64,000 bases of DNA from JAGZEG01 sp963930185 (GTDB lineage Bacteria > Actinomycetota > Coriobacteriia > Coriobacteriales > UMGS124). The position numbers and the translations under genes are program-made. Below the pieces are notes generated by a model, which was given only the letters and a program-made list of their open reading frames with translations, was not told where the DNA came from and searched no databases. The stretch spans positions 139,686-203,685 of the forward strand of contig CAWVLT010000016.1 in assembly GCA_963930185.1 (NCBI GenBank). The letters are read 5' to 3'. Below are positions 28,215-36,887 of this stretch, one piece after another (within the stretch, counting starts at the first letter, position 1; each line of letters opens with the position of its first letter).

Positions 28215-29573
28215 TCAGCCCTTCGAAAGGAACCACTTCCAAGCAGGAACGACGTGCACGACCCCCGTGTCGGTCTGTACGTCACCCTCCTCGGCAAGCG
28301 TAACGAGGATCGACGAGTCGAGGCTCGTTTCGCCCATTGCCCTCTCGAGATTGCCCATTTCGCTACGATACTTCGCCGAAAACGCACCCCGAACGCCCTC
28401 GCGGTCGGCCCCGCTTTCCACGGCAACTTGGATAAGCTCGTATTCCGCCCCGAGAATGACATCTCCAACAACAAAATCGACTTCCGGGCATCGGGCAGAA
28501 CTATAGCGCGAGATAACCCTGTCACGATTTGCCGCATACCTTCTTTTCAGCTCCATGAAGACCGCCGTCTCGAGGCGCTGCCCGAGGTCGACATGACTCG
28601 CCGGCGCCACGGCAAGCGAAAGTCCCTGGTCGACTGAATAAATCTTGTAAGCTGACTTTGGGTTGTCCCGAATCGAGAGGCAGTAGTCACAGACCTTAAA
28701 GGCGAGATGGGCATCCTCAAAGTCATCAAGCAGCGCATATGCAGCGTCGTTTGACACGGATATACCTGCGCTTCTCATGATGCCTATCTGTTTGTTTACC
28801 GAAAACTTCAAGCCAGTTGACCTCAAGGCGCCTAGGGCAAGTCGACGCCCCACACGAAAAGACGCAGTGCCGAAACGTTCAAGGACGTCCTTCGTTACGA
28901 TCTCATCGGCATACGCCTGCAATAATCTCACCCTAGTTGTCGGGTCAAGATCTTGAACCGCAGGAAACCCGCCCACATCGAGATAGGAGTCGAACGCCCT
29001 GCTAAGCGCCGCAGCCTTTCGCGAGCTGTATACGCCCCTGGAGCTTCGCGTGTCAACACGGTGAAAATCACAGAACTCAGCAAAGTCCAGCGGCCACACC
29101 TCCGTTGCCAGAGATCTCCCGCGCAACCGTGTGGGGATGTCCGTCGAAAGTAGCCTAGATGACGAACCCGTCAGCACAAGCGTCACGTTGTTCTGCTCAG
29201 CAACACGACGCACGAACAGATCCCAGCCAGGCATCTCCTGTATTTCGTCAAAAAACAGGTAGCACCCGTTTTCCGCTTCGGGCACTAAGGCATAATACGC
29301 ATCGAGAACGCTTGCCGCTGTACCTGCGTCCGGCTCTCCGAGGCGATCGTCGTCAAATGGAAAATAGAATGCCAGGCTTCTCGGTAGGCCGTTTTTCACC
29401 AGCCCGTCCATAAGCTGAAACAGATGGAATGTCTTCCCGCAACGACGCACGCCGATCAGAGTGGTGATCATGTTACGCCTTTGCGGGGTAGGCAGCGATC
29501 CGATCACCGGCTTTCGCGGAACATATGACGGGAGCTCGTACTCGAGATATTCCGCCACAAGCGACTCATGCAA
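28215..29573 (-). CDS. AAA ATPase with DUF4143 C-terminal domain
   Basis: A 452-residue solitary ATPase. Walker A is GVRRCGKTF after the MITTLIGV strand, Walker B is YLFFDEIQEMPGW, and TGSSSRLLS is a sensor-like motif typical of the AAA_14 group. The C-terminal half is DUF4143, with a PD-(D/E)XK-like EVDFVVGDV. These proteins are common, mobile and functionally unclear. Base composition is visibly lower in GC than neighbouring genes, consistent with transfer. AGGAGA lies nine bases before the ATG at 29573 and a TATAAT box lies just upstream, so it is probably monocistronic. It is a different family from the ATPase at 4452. Confidence 0.85.
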   Translation of the reverse strand: MHESLVAEYLEYELPSYVPRKPVIGSLPTPQRRNMITTLIGVRRCGKTFHLFQLMDGLVKNGLPRSLAFYFPFDDDRLGEPDAGTAASVLDAYYALVPEAENGCYLFFDEIQEMPGWDLFVRRVAEQNNVTLVLTGSSSRLLSTDIPTRLRGRSLATEVWPLDFAEFCDFHRVDTRSSRGVYSSRKAAALSRAFDSYLDVGGFPAVQDLDPTTRVRLLQAYADEIVTKDVLERFGTASFRVGRRLALGALRSTGLKFSVNKQIGIMRSAGISVSNDAAYALLDDFEDAHLAFKVCDYCLSIRDNPKSAYKIYSVDQGLSLAVAPASHVDLGQRLETAVFMELKRRYAANRDRVISRYSSARCPEVDFVVGDVILGAEYELIQVAVESGADREGVRGAFSAKYRSEMGNLERAMGETSLDSSILVTLAEEGDVQTDTGVVHVVPAWKWFLSKG

Positions 29574-29605
29574 ATTTGTCTCCTCTTCTCCTAAATTCGT
29601 ATAAG

Positions 29606-29611
29606 ATTATA
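29606..29611 (-). promoter_or_regulatory. -10 box upstream of the DUF4143 ATPase
   Basis: A consensus TATAAT on the minus strand, about 33 bases before the start codon at 29573, in an AT-rich patch. No good -35 hexamer was found at 16-18 bases. Confidence 0.5.
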
Positions 29612-29735
29612 TCATTTCTTCTTCGAGCTTCGGAGAAGTATCGTCTATTGACAGGCCTTTCTTCCCCATGATATGCGTCATGCTGACTCGCGTCCTCCCC
29701 GAATGCACGCTCAGCAAAGCGATCGACCGCAGCCC

Positions 29736-30542
29736 CTAGCCGGCCGTCCTCGCCAACAGGGCAAAAACCGCCCAGAGCAGTGCATACAACGTCGGCTGGT
29801 GAACTAGGTATACGACAAGCGAGCGCCGCCCAAGCCACTCGAGCGGACGACTTACGCTCGGCAGTAGATGCGGCAGCAGCCCGCGATCGCGCACGAGACA
29901 GTGCAGGAAATATCCCGCCACGAACAGAAAGCCCCACGGGATGAGCCCGTAATAGTCTGTGGAATAAAAGCCCAGCTCGGGAAATCCCAGATAGGTGGTC
30001 AGAAGGTTGGCATAGAGCGCATCGGGCAGCTCGAGCAGCACCAGATCACCCACGCCGAGATACCCGTGACGTGCACCTTTGGTCAGCACGAAGAGCAAGA
30101 GGCTCGCCACAAGCCCAACGACGGCGTTGCATCGCCTGAGCAGCGGGTCGGCAAGTCGGACAAGCACCATGCAGGACCCGATGAGCGTGAGCACGCCAAA
30201 CACCACGCGGTCCTGCGGCATCACCACAAGCGTCACGCCCGTGATCAGCATCCCGGCCGCAAACACGACTGCGCCGCGCTTGAGCGCATGGCGGCTCAGT
30301 GGCTGGCAGAACCCCGAAAGCAGAATGAAGGCGCACCCCGTGGCCTGCTGCCACAGGTCGACCGCGATCGAATCGAACCACGGCCAGTCCATGCCAAACA
30401 GGTACGTAGCATCCCACGCGGCGTGATACGCGACCATGCTCACGAGCGCAAGCCCACGCAGTGCGTCCAGGAGCGCATAGCGCGTCGAACTCTTGGTCTC
30501 GTCCAAATGATCACCGCCCGCCGCTAGGAGAAGCCATATCAT
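29736..30542 (-). CDS. Membrane acyltransferase-like protein (DUF1624/HGSNAT catalytic domain)
   Basis: A 268-residue integral membrane protein with about seven hydrophobic segments. The N-terminal RYALLDALRGLALVSMVAYH, with the Arg-Gly pair and later His, is typical of the heparan-alpha-glucosaminide acetyltransferase catalytic-domain family; bacterial members are thought to transfer acyl groups to sugars or envelope polymers. The role here is not known. The ATG at 30542 has only a weak AGGG close by; a TTG about 12 codons later could be the true start. It stands alone, with an ATPase gene after it and a 241-bp repeat element before it. Confidence 0.72.
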   Translation of the reverse strand: MIWLLLAAGGDHLDETKSSTRYALLDALRGLALVSMVAYHAAWDATYLFGMDWPWFDSIAVDLWQQATGCAFILLSGFCQPLSRHALKRGAVVFAAGMLITGVTLVVMPQDRVVFGVLTLIGSCMVLVRLADPLLRRCNAVVGLVASLLLFVLTKGARHGYLGVGDLVLLELPDALYANLLTTYLGFPELGFYSTDYYGLIPWGFLFVAGYFLHCLVRDRGLLPHLLPSVSRPLEWLGRRSLVVYLVHQPTLYALLWAVFALLARTAG

Positions 30543-30654
30543 ACGCCCTGCCGCATGCCACGCACGTAAGCGGTCCGCAAAATCAACCGAACCGCCTCGG
30601 CAGCGTCAGCGATGCGCCGCCAGGCCATCGCACCAGAACACCCCGCAGCACCCT

Positions 30655-30895
30655 CGCGCGCCAAAATCTCCCTGCGATGGACAAAGTTTTCGGTTGGGAG
30701 AAGATCCGTCGAGGCATCCGGCCGCCCACGTCGTTCTCAGAACACAAAAGTGTTACGAATCTATCAGCTAGAAGCTATTTTCGCAGATAATTGGCCAAAA
30801 TCGTAACACTGCCACAATTCGTCGGATCGGAAGCCAAAAACAGAAGTTTCTCCCAACCGCAATATTTGTCCCGCGGAAAAGAATTTTGGCGCGCG
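30655..30895. mobile_element. 241-bp inverted-repeat element, copy A
   Basis: The ends CGCGCGCCAAAAT / ATTTTGGCGCGCG are perfect inverted repeats; including the next 34 bases the arms are 47 bases with 36 matches, ending in CGGTTGGGAGA / TCTCCCAACCG. The interior has a second hairpin (AGTGTTACGA 30749-30758 / TCGTAACACT 30801-30810). A copy of exactly equal length and orientation lies at 34665-34905. No open frame fits a transposase. It may be a miniature transposable element or a structured RNA gene. Confidence 0.8.
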
Positions 30896-30962
30896 AGCCG
30901 CCTTGCGAACCGTCCTGCACCACAATATGGGTCACCACCAGAAGCCTAGGCCGAGGACTCGC

Positions 30963-31006
30963 AAAACAAAGGGCGACCAGGCCGGAAGGCCCCAGCCCAG
31001 TCGCCC
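30963..31006 (-). terminator. Intrinsic terminator of the binding-protein gene at 31083
   Basis: On the minus strand GGGCGAC pairs with GTCGCCC around a structured loop with its own GGCC pairing, followed by TTTGTTTTGC. It lies 77 bases after the stop codon. Confidence 0.75.
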
Positions 31007-31082
31007 GTTGCCGCGCTCAGAACACAACGCTCACACCATGCCGCATGAATCGCAGGTATGGCGGTTGTTCCGGCTGCCCCGC

Positions 31083-32726
31083 CTACGCGCTCCACTCCGC
31101 GAAGGTCCATTCCTCCTTGCCCCACTGCCCCGCACCGTCAGATCCGGTATTGACGAGACCAGCGGCATAGGCATAGTAGATCGACCACGTGGCCAGCGGT
31201 AGATACGGCAGGTCCTCGGCAAGGATCGCCTGCGCCTGGCGATACAGCTCGGCGCGCTCGGCGTCGTCGCCAGTCGCATTGGCCTGGTTGCACAGGTCAT
31301 CGAACTCGGGGTTGCTATAGAAGCCGTAGTTCGACGCGAAGTCCGTGCCCAGGCGCGACATCATGGCATACGCATCCGGGCCCATGAACCCCGCCTGGAG
31401 CTCGATGTCGAAGTCTCGCTGGACGCTCACCTTGTCGGACCAGGCGTTCATCTCCGACATGTTGACCTCGCACTGCAGGCCAATGGCATCCATGTTGGAA
31501 GCGAGCAGCCTGGACACCTGCTCGTACTCGGTACCCGAGAAGGCGTCGATCGTGAAGCCAGTGATGAAGTAGCCGTTCTCGTCGGCCACGTACCCGGAGT
31601 CCTCGAGCAGCTTGCGCGCGCCTTCGGGATCGTAGGCGGGAGCGACGTCCTCCTGGTTGGAGTACTCGCCGGCAATGGTAGGATAGAACGCCACCTCGGG
31701 CACCGAAACGCCGCCCAGGGCCTTCTCGCATATGGCCTCGCGGTCGATGCACATCGCTATCGCGCGACGAACGTTCACGTCGTCCAGATGGCGCTCCGTG
31801 CGATTCAGGTTGAAGATGATGCGATACGGCGAGGGGTCCTGCTGTAGCACCATGCGGATGTTGGGATCTGCAAGCACGCTGTCGATGTAGGCGGACGGAA
31901 CCTTCTTGAGCAGGTCGGTCTCGCCGTTCTGCAATGCCTGCACCGCCGTGGAGTCGTCGGTGATGATGGAGTAGATGAGGTTGGGAATCGCCGGCACATG
32001 CCAGTAGTTCTCGTTGGCAACCAGGCTGATGGACTGGCCGGGCACGTACTCGCTCAGCTTGTAAGGACCCGAGGTCACGGGCGTGTTGACGAGCTGCGCC
32101 GCGTCGTTGTTCTCCCAGAGCACACCCTCGACGTCGTAGATGTGCTTGGGCATGATGAAGCACGCATACCATGCCAGCGTACCCACGAGCGACATGTCGG
32201 GGGCGTTGAGGTTGATGACGAAGGTGTAGTCGTCCGGGGCCTCGAAGCTCGCCACGTTCTGCAGGTTGGCACTGACATAGCACTCGGGGTGGTCCTTGAT
32301 GTACTGGAAGGTGTACACCGCATCCTGGGCAGTCAGTGGCTCGCCGTCAGACCACACGAGATCCTGACGCAGGTGGTAGGTGATGGCCAGGGCGTCATCG
32401 GAGGTCTCCCAGCTCTCGGCCGCATCAGGCACGACCTGCGAGTTCACGTCAAGCTTGGCCAGGCGGTTGAACATGTTCTGGACGATGGGCCAGGCGTTGT
32501 CATCGGCAAGGACATCGGGGCACCACGATGCCGGGTCACCGGTCTGCGTCACGATGACGGTGTCCCCGCCGTCGGCAAACGCGACGTTTGCCATGCCCGG
32601 CCCCGACGCGATCCCGGCCGCCCCGGCGGCCGCAAGACTGGCCGCACCCATCAGGCCGACAAACTCACGACGAGAGACCTCTCCCATGCCGGCGAGCCTC
32701 TTGGCGCTGTCCTTCATGCTGTTCAT
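31083..32726 (-). CDS. Peptide ABC transporter substrate-binding protein (SBP family 5), Tat-exported
   Basis: A 547-residue DppA/OppA-family protein. The Tat motif SRREFVGL lies at about residues 18-25, preceded by a longer n-region (MNSMKDSAKRLAGMGEV) than in its paralogues; the h-region ends NVAFADGG without a lipobox cysteine. The mature part follows the shared pattern (SWCPDVLADDN, RQDLVWSDGEPLT, NTPVTSGPYKL) but is clearly more diverged than the 21334/23324 pair. AAGGAAGGGG precedes the ATG at 32726. An M14 carboxypeptidase gene ends only 37 bases upstream on the same strand, so the two are probably cotranscribed. Confidence 0.9.
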   Translation of the reverse strand: MNSMKDSAKRLAGMGEVSRREFVGLMGAASLAAAGAAGIASGPGMANVAFADGGDTVIVTQTGDPASWCPDVLADDNAWPIVQNMFNRLAKLDVNSQVVPDAAESWETSDDALAITYHLRQDLVWSDGEPLTAQDAVYTFQYIKDHPECYVSANLQNVASFEAPDDYTFVINLNAPDMSLVGTLAWYACFIMPKHIYDVEGVLWENNDAAQLVNTPVTSGPYKLSEYVPGQSISLVANENYWHVPAIPNLIYSIITDDSTAVQALQNGETDLLKKVPSAYIDSVLADPNIRMVLQQDPSPYRIIFNLNRTERHLDDVNVRRAIAMCIDREAICEKALGGVSVPEVAFYPTIAGEYSNQEDVAPAYDPEGARKLLEDSGYVADENGYFITGFTIDAFSGTEYEQVSRLLASNMDAIGLQCEVNMSEMNAWSDKVSVQRDFDIELQAGFMGPDAYAMMSRLGTDFASNYGFYSNPEFDDLCNQANATGDDAERAELYRQAQAILAEDLPYLPLATWSIYYAYAAGLVNTGSDGAGQWGKEEWTFAEWSA

Positions 32727-32763
32727 GGCGTCCCCTTCCTTTTGCTTCCTACACGATGGGCTC

Positions 32764-34278
32764 CTACGCGATGTCGTGGGTACGAACGTAATCGGCGACG
32801 AGCAGGCCGCAGGCCAGCTGCACCGTCACGAGCTTCTTGATGGGTATGACCTCGTAGTCGATCTTGGACTCAAGAAGCCGGCAGATCTCCCCGTGATGCG
32901 CGAGCGCCGTGTCGCGCGCGGCCTCGAGGGCACAGCGGGCCGCATGCTCGTCCGGCCGCTCCCCTGCGGGCCCGACAGCGCCAGCACACCGGTCGGCGCC
33001 GTCCCCGCCGACATCCGACGGAGACGCTCCCAGCTTGGCGAGCTCAACCTCGCACGCGCGTGCGACCTGAGCCGCAGCGCGCGCCTTGAAGAGGCGGCGC
33101 ACCAGCAGGTTGTCGAATTCGTCCGCCACGGTGGCCGGCTGGGCATACTCGGGGTTCTCCCGCACCATCGCACGTGTGGAATCGTCGACCTCACGCCCCA
33201 GAAACTCCTCAGTGACATGGGCAAAGCCGTTATCCGCGCCCATGAGATGCCGAACCGGCTCGTACGCCGCGCGGATACGCTCGGTGTCCCGCTCCTCCTC
33301 GTCCAGGCGCTCGAGCATCACGTCGCACTTCGTGCGCCCCGTGGGGGTCAAGTCGCCAATCTGCTCGCTATAGAAGTAGGGAATCTCGTTGATGAACCCA
33401 ACGGCCTGCCCGTCTGCACATGCGTAGTCAAAGCTCGCCGCACCCGAGTCGATAGCCTGGGCCGGATCGCCGCCCGGCTCGCCATACCGCTCGAGATAGT
33501 CGTACTGGTCGCGCACCGAGAGCGCCCGGTACAGCGCCGGCGCCCAGCGCTCGGCATAGGGCACCTCCGCCTCGCCCAGGTGCAGGTCGAGGCCCTGGTC
33601 GGCGACGATGGCACGCATCTCCTCCCAGATCTCGGGGGTCCTGTGCGTCTCGTACCAGTACACGCCACCGAAGCTCGAGTTATGCAGCGAGTAGACGAAC
33701 CGCGGCCTGACGGCATCGACCAGGGCCATGACCGCACGCGTCTCGGGCAGCGGCGCGTCGAAGTGCAGCGTCTTGTAGTCGATGGGGAATGTCCACTCAA
33801 CCTGGTCGTAGAAGGCAGGGCGATAGATGTTACGCGAGTAGTTAGTGAGATTGAACGGCCCCTTGAGCCAGGTGTTGAGCTCAAGCGAGTCGGCGTCCCA
33901 TGCCTTGACGAAGTACCAAGTGTAGCCGAGCTCGCGGCGCAGGTCGGCGTCTGCGGCCAGACAGCGGGACAGATGCTCAATGAGCATTGCGCCGATTGGC
34001 TCGTTGGGATGCGGCACGCCCAGCAGCAGGGCCGCGGGACGCTGGGGATCGGGCAGGGGGATGCCCTCGCCCGCAGACGCGCCCGAAGCGCCGCGTGGCT
34101 CGCCGACACGCAGGCACAGCAGCGGCCTGCCTTTGCGCGTGGCGCCGACCTCGAAGAGCGTGACCGTGTCGGGAAATTCGGCGGCAAGCGCACGGCTGCT
34201 CTCGTCAAGCTCGTCAGGCGAAAGAAACACCTGGTAATCGGGAATCGTATCGATGACCTCTTGATAGATTCGCTTCAC
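32764..34278 (-). CDS. M14-family zinc carboxypeptidase-like protein, cytoplasmic
   Basis: A 504-residue metallopeptidase homologue. The zinc site is seen in GVPHPNEPIG (His90, Glu93) and in YSLHNSSFGGVYWY (third ligand His); the conserved Glu in NEIPYF is a plausible catalytic glutamate. No signal peptide or membrane helix is present, so it should act on imported peptides. A paralogue-specific insert rich in Gly, Ala and Pro follows residue 60, and another lies near 440. The C-terminus carries the IPIKKLVTVQLACGL block shared by all three copies here. The start is GTG at 34278 with GGGGAGG six bases upstream. It heads a two-gene unit with the binding protein at 31083. Confidence 0.85.
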   Translation of the reverse strand: MKRIYQEVIDTIPDYQVFLSPDELDESSRALAAEFPDTVTLFEVGATRKGRPLLCLRVGEPRGASGASAGEGIPLPDPQRPAALLLGVPHPNEPIGAMLIEHLSRCLAADADLRRELGYTWYFVKAWDADSLELNTWLKGPFNLTNYSRNIYRPAFYDQVEWTFPIDYKTLHFDAPLPETRAVMALVDAVRPRFVYSLHNSSFGGVYWYETHRTPEIWEEMRAIVADQGLDLHLGEAEVPYAERWAPALYRALSVRDQYDYLERYGEPGGDPAQAIDSGAASFDYACADGQAVGFINEIPYFYSEQIGDLTPTGRTKCDVMLERLDEEERDTERIRAAYEPVRHLMGADNGFAHVTEEFLGREVDDSTRAMVRENPEYAQPATVADEFDNLLVRRLFKARAAAQVARACEVELAKLGASPSDVGGDGADRCAGAVGPAGERPDEHAARCALEAARDTALAHHGEICRLLESKIDYEVIPIKKLVTVQLACGLLVADYVRTHDIA

Positions 34279-34664
34279 GATGACCTCCCCAGATCAGACG
34301 TCAGGCCGCCCTCACGCGCCACGAGGAGGCGCGTCGCGTGTCCGAACGTAGGCACACAGCGTAGGTGCACAGCGCGCAGCCATTGCGTATCAGCGGGCCC
34401 CAACGTGCCTGGCCCCGCGAGGTGCCCCCGGGCGTGTTTTCAGTCAGCCTAAGCGCTTGCGAAGCACCAAATGTTACCAGTAAGAAAACATCCGGCCAGT
34501 GGCGATACCGCATCGGTTTCCGCGCAATCCAATGACGTCCTCAAAGCGGTCACGGGTAGTGGCGCACGCGTACGCGACGCGCACGCAGGCGGCAAGCGCG
34601 CAAGTGGCATGCCGCCCTCGCAAGAACCTCTTGGTCGGCGTGCCGAAACGCGTCGCGATGCCTT

Positions 34665-34905
34665 CGCGCGCCAAAATTTCCCTACGATGGACAAAGTTTT
34701 CGGTTGTGAGGTAGTTTGTCGAGGATGTCAGCTTCTAGGATCGGCCTCGGAGCCCCCAAGACATCGTGAACTAGGTAACTTAAGATCATTTCCGCTGGTC
34801 ATCGCTGCAGGCTTGGCATTGCCAGTATTCGTCAGGTCGAACCCTCCGAAACGAAGTCCCTCACAACCGCAATATCTGTCCCGCGGACAAGAATTTTGGC
34901 GCGCG
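34665..34905. mobile_element. 241-bp inverted-repeat element, copy B
   Basis: It has the same length, orientation and 13-base perfect ends as the copy at 30655-30895. The inner arm ends read CGGTTGTGAGG / CCTCACAACCG, where copy A has CGGTTGGGAGA / TCTCCCAACCG; two positions have changed in both arms so that pairing is kept. The interior is mostly diverged apart from GTCGAGG and ATTCGTC patches. No target-site duplication is evident. Confidence 0.8.
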
Positions 34906-34963
34906 GACATTGGCGAGATCCCCCACGGGCCATCCAGCAATGAGTCCACCAAGTATGCCAGCA

Positions 34964-35010
34964 ACAAAAAGCGGGCGGCGGAACCGGTTGAACTCGGTTC
35001 TGCCGCCCGC
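34964..35010 (-). terminator. Intrinsic terminator of the binding-protein gene at 35119
   Basis: On the minus strand GCGGGCGGCAGAACCG pairs with CGGTTCCGCCGCCCGC (one mismatch) and is followed by TTTTTGTTGC. This is a strong end to the peptide operon. Confidence 0.85.
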
Positions 35011-35118
35011 CTCACGTGCTCACATGCGCGGCGCATTAGGCGATCTTGCCAGCGCCGTCAAGTAGGTGCACGACGCAGCCGCGCACACGTCGCCGCGCCA
35101 ACGCTCGCACTGCAACGC

Positions 35119-36738
35119 CTACTCGGTCCACTCCGCGTAGGTCCACTCCACGCCGGCCCACTTGCCGGCACCATCGGCGCCGGTGTTGATGAGGCCGGCG
35201 GCGTAGGCATCGTTGTAAAGTGCCGAGACGATGTTCACGTAGGGCAGGTCCTGCGAGAGGATGGTCTGCGCCTGACGGTACAGCTCGGCGCGCTTGTCAT
35301 CGTCGGCCGTGGCGTTGGCCTCCTCGCACAGCTCGTCGAACTCGGGGTTGCTGTAGCTGCCGTAGTTGGAGGCAACGCCGGTACCCCAGCGCAGCTTCAG
35401 GGCGTAGGCGTCCGGACCGAGGAAACCGCTCTGGATCTCGATGTCAAAGTCGTGCTGCTGGCCAACCTTGTCACTCCAGGCATTCATCTCAGAGAGAACG
35501 ACCTCGCAGGGCAGACCGATGGCAGTCATCTCGGCGGCGATGAGCTTAGCGCACTCCTCGTTGCCGGTGCTCGAGAAGGTATCGATGGTGAAGCCGGTGA
35601 TGTAGTTGCCGTTTTCGTCAGGAGTATAGCCGGCCTCCTCCAGAACGGCCTTGGCGCCCTCGGGATCGTAGGCGGGAGCCACGTCCTCGGTGTTGGACCA
35701 CACGCCCCACTGGGCGGGATAGAAGGCGACCTCAGGCGGGTTGATGCCACCGAACGCCTTGGCCGAGATGTCATCGCGGTTCACGCACATGCAGATGGCG
35801 CGACGCACGGCCGGGTCGTCGAGGTGACGCTCGGTGCGCAGCGTGTTGAAGATCATGCGCGTGGGCGTCTGGTCGGGACGCTCGACGATGCGCAGCGACG
35901 GGTCGGCCTTGACCTGCTCGACGCTAGGCGTAGGCACGTTGAGCAGCACGTCGATCTCGGCATTGAGCAGGGCCTGAACGGCCGTGGTGTCATCGGTGAT
36001 GATGGAGTAGATCAGGTGCTTGATGGCCGGCACGTGGAAGTACTCCTCGTTGGCCTCCAGCTCGATGCTCTGGCCCTGGGTGTAGCCAACCACCTTGAAG
36101 GGGCCGGAGGTCACGGGGATGTTGGTGAGCAGGGAGTTCTCGTTGTCGTTCCACTCCACGCCCTCGACGTCGTAGATGTGCTTGGGCATGATAAAGCCGG
36201 CATACCAGCCAATGGTGCTGATCATCGACATGTCGGGCTTCACCAGGTTGAAGACCACGGTGTAGTCGTCGGGGGCCTCGAAGGTGTCGACGTTGGTCAT
36301 CGTGGTGTGCAGGTAGCACTGGGCGTTGTCCTTGATGCCCTGGAACGTGAAGACTACGTCCTCGGAGGTCAGGGGCTCGCCGTCGGTCCACTTGAGGTCC
36401 TGGCGCAGGTGGAAGGTGATGGTCAGGCCGTCATCGGAGACGTCCCAGCTCTCGGCGGCGTCGGGGATGCAGCTGCGCGTCACGTCGAGCTTGGTGAGGC
36501 GATGGTAGATGTTCTGCATCGCGTAGTAGCCGTTGTCATCGGGCGTCACGTCGGGGCACCAGCCCTGCGGGTCGCCACCGGCCTGTAGGATGACGGTGTC
36601 GTTACCGGCGGCCAGGGCGGTCTGGCCGTTGAAGCTGATGAAGCTCGCGCCGGCCAGAGAGACGCCGGCGGCCAGGGCGGCCTTGACGAGCTGACGACGG
36701 GTGATGCCGTCGACCATCTCAGCGTTCTTGATGTCCAT
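35119..36738 (-). CDS. Peptide ABC transporter substrate-binding protein (SBP family 5), Tat-exported
   Basis: A 539-residue DppA/OppA-family protein. The N-terminus MDIKNAEMVDGITRRQLVKA carries a twin-arginine motif (TRRQLVK) but without the SRREFVGL wording of the other three copies; the signal ends QTALAAGN with no lipobox. The body keeps the family pattern (GWCPDVTPDDNGYYAMQNIYH, NIPVTSGPFKV, GINPPEVAFYPAQWG). AGGAGGG lies before the ATG at 36738; upstream in-frame starts to 36855 lack a site. It follows M14 peptidase genes and the dpp-like transporter on the same strand and is probably the main ligand receptor of that system. Confidence 0.9.
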   Translation of the reverse strand: MDIKNAEMVDGITRRQLVKAALAAGVSLAGASFISFNGQTALAAGNDTVILQAGGDPQGWCPDVTPDDNGYYAMQNIYHRLTKLDVTRSCIPDAAESWDVSDDGLTITFHLRQDLKWTDGEPLTSEDVVFTFQGIKDNAQCYLHTTMTNVDTFEAPDDYTVVFNLVKPDMSMISTIGWYAGFIMPKHIYDVEGVEWNDNENSLLTNIPVTSGPFKVVGYTQGQSIELEANEEYFHVPAIKHLIYSIITDDTTAVQALLNAEIDVLLNVPTPSVEQVKADPSLRIVERPDQTPTRMIFNTLRTERHLDDPAVRRAICMCVNRDDISAKAFGGINPPEVAFYPAQWGVWSNTEDVAPAYDPEGAKAVLEEAGYTPDENGNYITGFTIDTFSSTGNEECAKLIAAEMTAIGLPCEVVLSEMNAWSDKVGQQHDFDIEIQSGFLGPDAYALKLRWGTGVASNYGSYSNPEFDELCEEANATADDDKRAELYRQAQTILSQDLPYVNIVSALYNDAYAAGLINTGADGAGKWAGVEWTYAEWTE

Positions 36739-36887
36739 AGCAGTCCCTCCTCTTATCTTGGGCACGGCCCTATGCCGTTGCCTCGTCTTATGTGGGCGGG
36801 CGACGCGCCTTGATGCCGGCGCATGTGCGCGCCACATGCACGCAACGCCACCCACCCACGGATGACCATGTTCTCGAGCGACGCCCT

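Larger units (their letters stand above)
30543..31082. other. Intergenic region holding a 241-bp element and a terminator
   Basis: This 540-base gap contains the structured repeat at 30655-30895 and the minus-strand terminator at 30963-31006. No gene is supported. Confidence 0.6.
34279..35118. other. Intergenic region with a 241-bp element and a strong terminator
   Basis: This 840-base gap contains the repeat copy at 34665-34905 and a terminator at 34964-35010. The first 380 bases presumably hold the promoter of the peptidase gene at 34278 but give no clear box. No gene is supported. Confidence 0.5.

Noticed and set aside
30655..30895. A HEARO/IscB-type guide RNA
   Set aside because: Size is roughly similar, but no IscB, TnpB or HNH gene is nearby and no family motif was recognised.
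30655..34905. A composite transposon made by the two 241-bp elements
   Set aside because: No transposase lies inside or beside the elements and no target duplication is visible. Only recombination between direct copies is proposed.
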